From the NCBI GenBank assembly GCA_965279065.1, contig OZ257134.1, positions 3,348,001-3,412,000 of the forward strand: a stretch of 64,000 nucleotides of DNA, in the 5' to 3' direction. Positions within the stretch are counted from its first letter, which is position 1. Every line of letters starts with the position of its first letter. The notes below the pieces were generated by a model, which did not search any database, had not been told where the DNA came from, and worked only from the letters and a program-made list of their open reading frames with translations. Positions 61,256-64,000 of the stretch are shown piece after piece. Position numbers and translations under genes: made by a program. Source of the DNA: JAKAXS01 sp965279065 (GTDB lineage Bacteria > Pseudomonadota > Alphaproteobacteria > Rhizobiales > Hyphomicrobiaceae).

Positions 61256-61561
61256 TTACGGCAACATGAACCCGGGCAAGCCGTTTACGACACAAGCCGT
61301 ATCCATCGGACGCCGTGGATGGATGGCAAAAATGCCTGCGCGCGTCTGACAGCGGGAACTCAGATCTTCATGGTATTGAATGGCTGCAATCTCGGACGAG
61401 TTCAGCGTAGGCCTCGTCGTCCGATAAGAGCCATCGTCGACCGAATTTACGACTTTTGCCGTCGGCAAATCGTTGACCGCGTCTCCGTTGAGACCACCCG
61501 CAAGGGTCGGAACGGCGTGCGAAAGCAGGACGGCAACTGCGGTGGCGGCTAGTCTCATCAT
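61256..61561 (-). CDS. Small predicted secreted protein
   Basis: A 101-residue product starting at 61561 with GGAG upstream and a Sec signal peptide (MMRLAATAVAVLLSHAVPTLAGG). The mature part has YRTTRPTLNSSEIAAIQYHEDLSSRCQTRAGIFAIHPRRPMDTACVVNGLPGF with two Cys that could form a disulphide. It is not recognised. Base composition is a little less GC-rich than the flagellar island. Confidence 0.5.
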   Translation of the reverse strand: MMRLAATAVAVLLSHAVPTLAGGLNGDAVNDLPTAKVVNSVDDGSYRTTRPTLNSSEIAAIQYHEDLSSRCQTRAGIFAIHPRRPMDTACVVNGLPGFMLP

Positions 61562-61693
61562 AGCAAAGCTCCAATACGCCATGAATCGCAACGTACTGTG
61601 AGCACGTTGAACCGCTTCTGAATGTGACGTTTACCTCCAGTTCATCGTTCGCATTTGGAGAGACGGCACCCAAGTCCTCTGCGGTCTTGCGCG

Positions 61694-61981
61694 TCACAGA
61701 CGCTTCAAGCTCCTTTGATGCAGCCAGACTCCCCACAACGTGCAAAACCAGACTAAAATCAACCTGGACGCTTCAATCGAAAAGTCATTGAGAAGCTTGA
61801 GATGGGCAGGTGCATCTTGTCCCAATCGCACCACCATCAATCCACCGATCACGTACAGGATCGTCGCCCGAGCGAGGGCGCCCGTTAGGCTGTTGCTTTC
61901 CAGGACACCGACAAGGGCAGCCATCAAAGGCCATATCAGGCTGGCGAGTTGAGCTACGGTTGGCTCGTCCATCTCTGCCAT
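61694..61981 (-). CDS. Small unrecognised membrane protein
   Basis: A 95-residue protein with two or three hydrophobic segments (LASLIWPLMAALVGVLE; ATILYVIGGLMVVRLG; LILVWFCTLWGVWL). It is divergent from the zrgA-like gene, and the Zur-like site at 62038 lies between them. Start 61981 (or the ATG at 61972) is uncertain. No function recognised. Confidence 0.55.
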   Translation of the reverse strand: MAEMDEPTVAQLASLIWPLMAALVGVLESNSLTGALARATILYVIGGLMVVRLGQDAPAHLKLLNDFSIEASRLILVWFCTLWGVWLHQRSLKRL

Positions 61982-62037
61982 CCCCTATGAGTTTTCCGCC
62001 CGATCGCAACCCGAACACTTTTCTGCCTCAGAGCGGT

Positions 62038-62052
62038 TGTTATAATATCCAA
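62038..62052. promoter_or_regulatory. Zur-box-like sequence before the zinc operon
   Basis: The sequence TGTTATA-A-TATCCAA has a good left half and a right half with three mismatches to a TGTTATANTATAACA-type Zur operator. It is an AT-rich island 42 bases before the zrgA-like start and fits Zur control of zinc uptake. The match is by eye only. Confidence 0.4.
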
Positions 62053-62094
62053 AACTAGAGATCGTACAATCTCGCTCCCAACTTTGAGGCAGAT

Positions 62095-62655
62095 ATGAAC
62101 AGCTGGACATGGGCACTCGTGCTGAGCGCATCGCTTGCATCCCACGCGGCGGCTGCCGAAGAACATCGAGAACTGGGACCGCACGTTCATGGTCACGGCG
62201 TCCTAAATATAGCGATGGAAGGGACGCGGGTTTCGTTGGATCTCGATGTGCCTGGGATGGACATCGTCGGGTTCGAGCACGCACCGGCAGGTGCCGACCA
62301 GCAAGCCACCGTGACGAAAAGCGAGGCACAGCTGTCGAAGGCACTTGAGCTATTCAAGCTCCCTGATGCCGCCCGTTGCAAAGTCACAGACGCGAAGGTC
62401 ACCATCGAGGCCCCCGAAAATCACGCGGATGACAAGCAAGGCCACGATGCGGGTCACGAGGGGCATCGCGACTATAATGCGACCTACGTTCTCGAGTGCA
62501 CGAAGCCTGAAGCGATCACCACCATAGAATTCGAATATTTCAAGCACTTCAAGAATGCGCACGGCCTCACTGTCAATGTCGTCTCGGACAAGTCGCAGAA
62601 TACCTATGAAGTCACGACAGAGACGCCGATGTTGAAACTTGGTGGCACGATGTGA
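62095..62655 (+). CDS. ZrgA/DUF2796-like His-rich zinc-binding protein
   Basis: The 186-residue periplasmic protein has a signal peptide (MNSWTWALVLSASLASHAAA) and a His-rich N-terminus (EEHRELGPHVHGHGVLNIAMEGTRV). A later His-rich segment (ENHADDKQGHDAGHEGHRDYNATYVLEC) fits zinc binding, and the fold segment LSLDLDVPGMDIVGFEHAP is typical of DUF2796. In Vibrio cholerae ZrgA is part of the zinc-regulated ZrgABCDE uptake system. Here it overlaps the ATPase gene (GTGA) and is followed by an FtsX-like permease, the same neighbourhood. Confidence 0.85.
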   Translation: MNSWTWALVLSASLASHAAAAEEHRELGPHVHGHGVLNIAMEGTRVSLDLDVPGMDIVGFEHAPAGADQQATVTKSEAQLSKALELFKLPDAARCKVTDAKVTIEAPENHADDKQGHDAGHEGHRDYNATYVLECTKPEAITTIEFEYFKHFKNAHGLTVNVVSDKSQNTYEVTTETPMLKLGGTM

Positions 62656-63410
62656 GCGGGCAAGCCCGCCTCGTGGATCGGCTTGTGAAGCCTGACGCCG
62701 GCCCAGTCATTGAGGTGGCTGGCGCATCATTTCAATGGACGGGACCTCGTGCTTTCGGCATCGAGGTGAAGAGCCTGACGGTAGCAGCTCGGGAGCGATT
62801 GCTTTTGGTCGGACCCTCGGGCAGCGGCAAGTCAACGCTGCTTAGCTTGCTTGCAGGGATCATTGTACCCACGTCCGGCAGCCTGAGCGTGCTGGGAACG
62901 GAGACAACCAAGCTATCGCGCGCCGGCCGCGACCGGTTCCGCGCCGAGCACTTCGGCATCGTCTTCCAGATGTTCAACCTACTGCCCTACGGTTCTGTGA
63001 TCGACAACGTTGTGCTTCCGCTCAGTTTCGCACCAGGTCGCCGTTCGCGCGCCGACAAAGCGACGGGCTCTGCGACGGACGAGGCCTCCCGGCTCTTGGC
63101 AGCACTCGGCCTGGCACGTTCCGAGTATGATGGCACGGCGGCGTCCCGCCTGAGTGTCGGTCAACAGCAGCGCGTTGCGGCCGCCCGCGCATTGATCGGC
63201 CAGCCGGAGATCATCATCGCCGACGAACCGACGTCAGCGCTCGATCGAAACCGGCAACAAGCGTTTCTGGACCTGCTCTTCAGTGAAGTCGAGGCCGCTG
63301 GCGCCGCACTGATTATGGTCAGTCATGAAGAGGCCTTCGCCGGCCGCTTCGACCGAACCCTGACGCTGGGAGACGTCGCGACAACAACTCGCGAAGGGCG
63401 GGTGCCATGA
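62652..63410 (+). CDS. ABC transporter ATPase, LolD/MacB type
   Basis: The 252-residue ATPase starts with GTG. Walker A is LVGPSGSGKSTL (about 52-63), followed by Q-loop FQMFNLLPYGSVIDNVVLPL, ABC signature RLSVGQQQRVAAARAL and Walker B IIIADEPTSALD. The spacing of motifs fits LolD/MacB-type partners of FtsX-like permeases. Its start overlaps zrgA and its stop overlaps the permease start (ATGA). Confidence 0.93.
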   Translation: MSGQARLVDRLVKPDAGPVIEVAGASFQWTGPRAFGIEVKSLTVAARERLLLVGPSGSGKSTLLSLLAGIIVPTSGSLSVLGTETTKLSRAGRDRFRAEHFGIVFQMFNLLPYGSVIDNVVLPLSFAPGRRSRADKATGSATDEASRLLAALGLARSEYDGTAASRLSVGQQQRVAAARALIGQPEIIIADEPTSALDRNRQQAFLDLLFSEVEAAGAALIMVSHEEAFAGRFDRTLTLGDVATTTREGRVP

Positions 63411-64000
63411 TCGTCGTCCGGCTTGCCATGCAGTCGCTCCGCAACCGGGCGGGCACGGCCTTGCTGACCGTCATCGCGATTGCCATCAGCGTCGTGCTCC
63501 TGTTAGGCGTGGAGAAGGTCCGGACGGGCGCGCGCCAAAGCTTTGCCGACACGATTTCTGGAACCGATCTGATCGTCGGCGCACGCACCGGCTCGATCCA
63601 ACTGCTGCTGTATTCCGTCTTCAGGATCGGCAACGCCACCAACAACGTCACCTGGCAGAGTTATTCGGATATCGCCAAGCGGCCAGAAGTCGCCTGGATC
63701 GTTCCATTGTCGCTGGGCGACAGCCATCGCGGCTTTCGCGTGCTCGGAACAACCGCCGATTATTTTACGCGATATCGCTACCGGCATGGGCAGGCGCTTG
63801 AATTTACGTCGGGGAAGGCCTTTTCGGATCTCTACGACGTCGTGCTGGGTGCCGACGTGGCGGCCAGTCTGGGCTACCGTCTTGGCAGCTCGATCGTTGT
63901 TGCGCATGGCGCAGGCAGCGTCTCCTTTGTAGATCATGCCGACAAGCCGTTCCGTGTCGTCGGCATCCTGCACAAGACTGGTACGCCTGTCGACCGAACC
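63407..64000 (+). CDS. FtsX-like ABC permease (C-terminus outside window)
   Basis: The visible 198 residues have an N-terminal membrane helix (NRAGTALLTVIAIAISVVLLLGVEKV) and a periplasmic domain of the MacB/FtsX type (SFADTISGTDLIVGARTGSIQLLLYSVFRIGNATNNVTWQSY, then EVAWIVPLSLGDSHRGFRVLGTTADYF and GADVAASLGYRLG). It overlaps the ATPase by 4 bases and runs off the right edge, where the remaining three helices are expected. Confidence 0.9.
   Translation, partial: MIVVRLAMQSLRNRAGTALLTVIAIAISVVLLLGVEKVRTGARQSFADTISGTDLIVGARTGSIQLLLYSVFRIGNATNNVTWQSYSDIAKRPEVAWIVPLSLGDSHRGFRVLGTTADYFTRYRYRHGQALEFTSGKAFSDLYDVVLGADVAASLGYRLGSSIVVAHGAGSVSFVDHADKPFRVVGILHKTGTPVDRT

Noticed and set aside
60860..61552. 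230-codon plus-strand ORF in the gene-poor interval
   Set aside because: Low-similarity Arg-rich sequence crossing the hairpin; the minus-strand secreted-protein frame is better supported over part of it.
1..64000. CRISPR arrays, tRNA or rRNA genes, insertion sequences, prophage
   Set aside because: No regularly spaced repeats, RNA gene signatures or transposase or phage structural genes were seen on either strand; the lone lysozyme-like gene has no phage neighbours.

Overview
The window is GC-rich alphaproteobacterial DNA, most likely from the order Hyphomicrobiales (Rhizobiales). The evidence is the rhizobial-type flagellar gene set: motC and motE, flaF and flbT, an FtcR/Rem-type regulator directly upstream of flgE, and no fliD or fliS. 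The genus cannot be read from the sequence. No rRNA, tRNA, CRISPR array, insertion sequence or prophage was seen.

Region 1 (1-41.2 kb) is one nearly continuous flagellar and chemotaxis island, almost all on the minus strand. Read in the direction of transcription, the first block is ftcR-flgE-flgK-flgL-flaF-flbT-flgD-fliQ-flhA-fliR-fliJ-flgJ-flgN and two small membrane-protein genes (41.15 to 29.66 kb). After the plus-strand pair flgF-fliI comes motA-fliN-flhB-(unknown)-flgB-flgC-fliE-flgG-flgA-flgI-motE-flgH-fliL-fliP (27.3 to 17.2 kb). Two tandem, nearly identical flagellin genes follow, each with its own leader and terminator. Then come fliF-fliH-motB-motC-fliK, and after three small unrelated genes, cheB, fliG, a soluble chemoreceptor, cheY, fliM, an unknown gene and cheA, which runs off the left edge. 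Many neighbours overlap by ATGA or GTGA, so translational coupling is common.

Region 2 (41.5-44.6 kb) is the edge of the motility island: a lysozyme-like (GH24) gene, a membrane chemoreceptor with a strong terminator, and a small unknown gene.

Region 3 (44.8-54.1 kb) is a DNA double-strand-break repair district. It holds an MBL-fold exonuclease overlapping an ATP-dependent ligase, a LigD-type ligase, a separate LigD phosphoesterase-polymerase, a small possible ribbon-helix-helix protein and Ku. These are interleaved with an AraC-type regulator, a pair of small paralogous proteins, a GlsB/YeaQ-type membrane protein and a TPMT-type methyltransferase. Palindromic repeats built on CAGACC/GGTCTG occur in three intergenic gaps.

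Region 4 (54.3-60.9 kb) holds a ROK-type sugar-kinase-like protein whose motifs occur in circularly permuted order, two overlapping membrane-associated GTPase genes, an AI-2E-family transporter, a DUF883-like protein and two unknown small proteins.

Region 5 (60.9-64 kb) has two small unknown genes, then a zinc-uptake-like operon: a His-rich ZrgA/DUF2796 protein, a LolD-type ATPase and an FtsX-like permease cut by the right edge. A Zur-box-like sequence precedes it.

The items most worth a second look are the circularly permuted ROK protein, the split LigD system with its repeats, the translationally coupled pair of small paralogues, and the duplicated flagellin unit with a conserved leader hairpin that could be an FlbT target.
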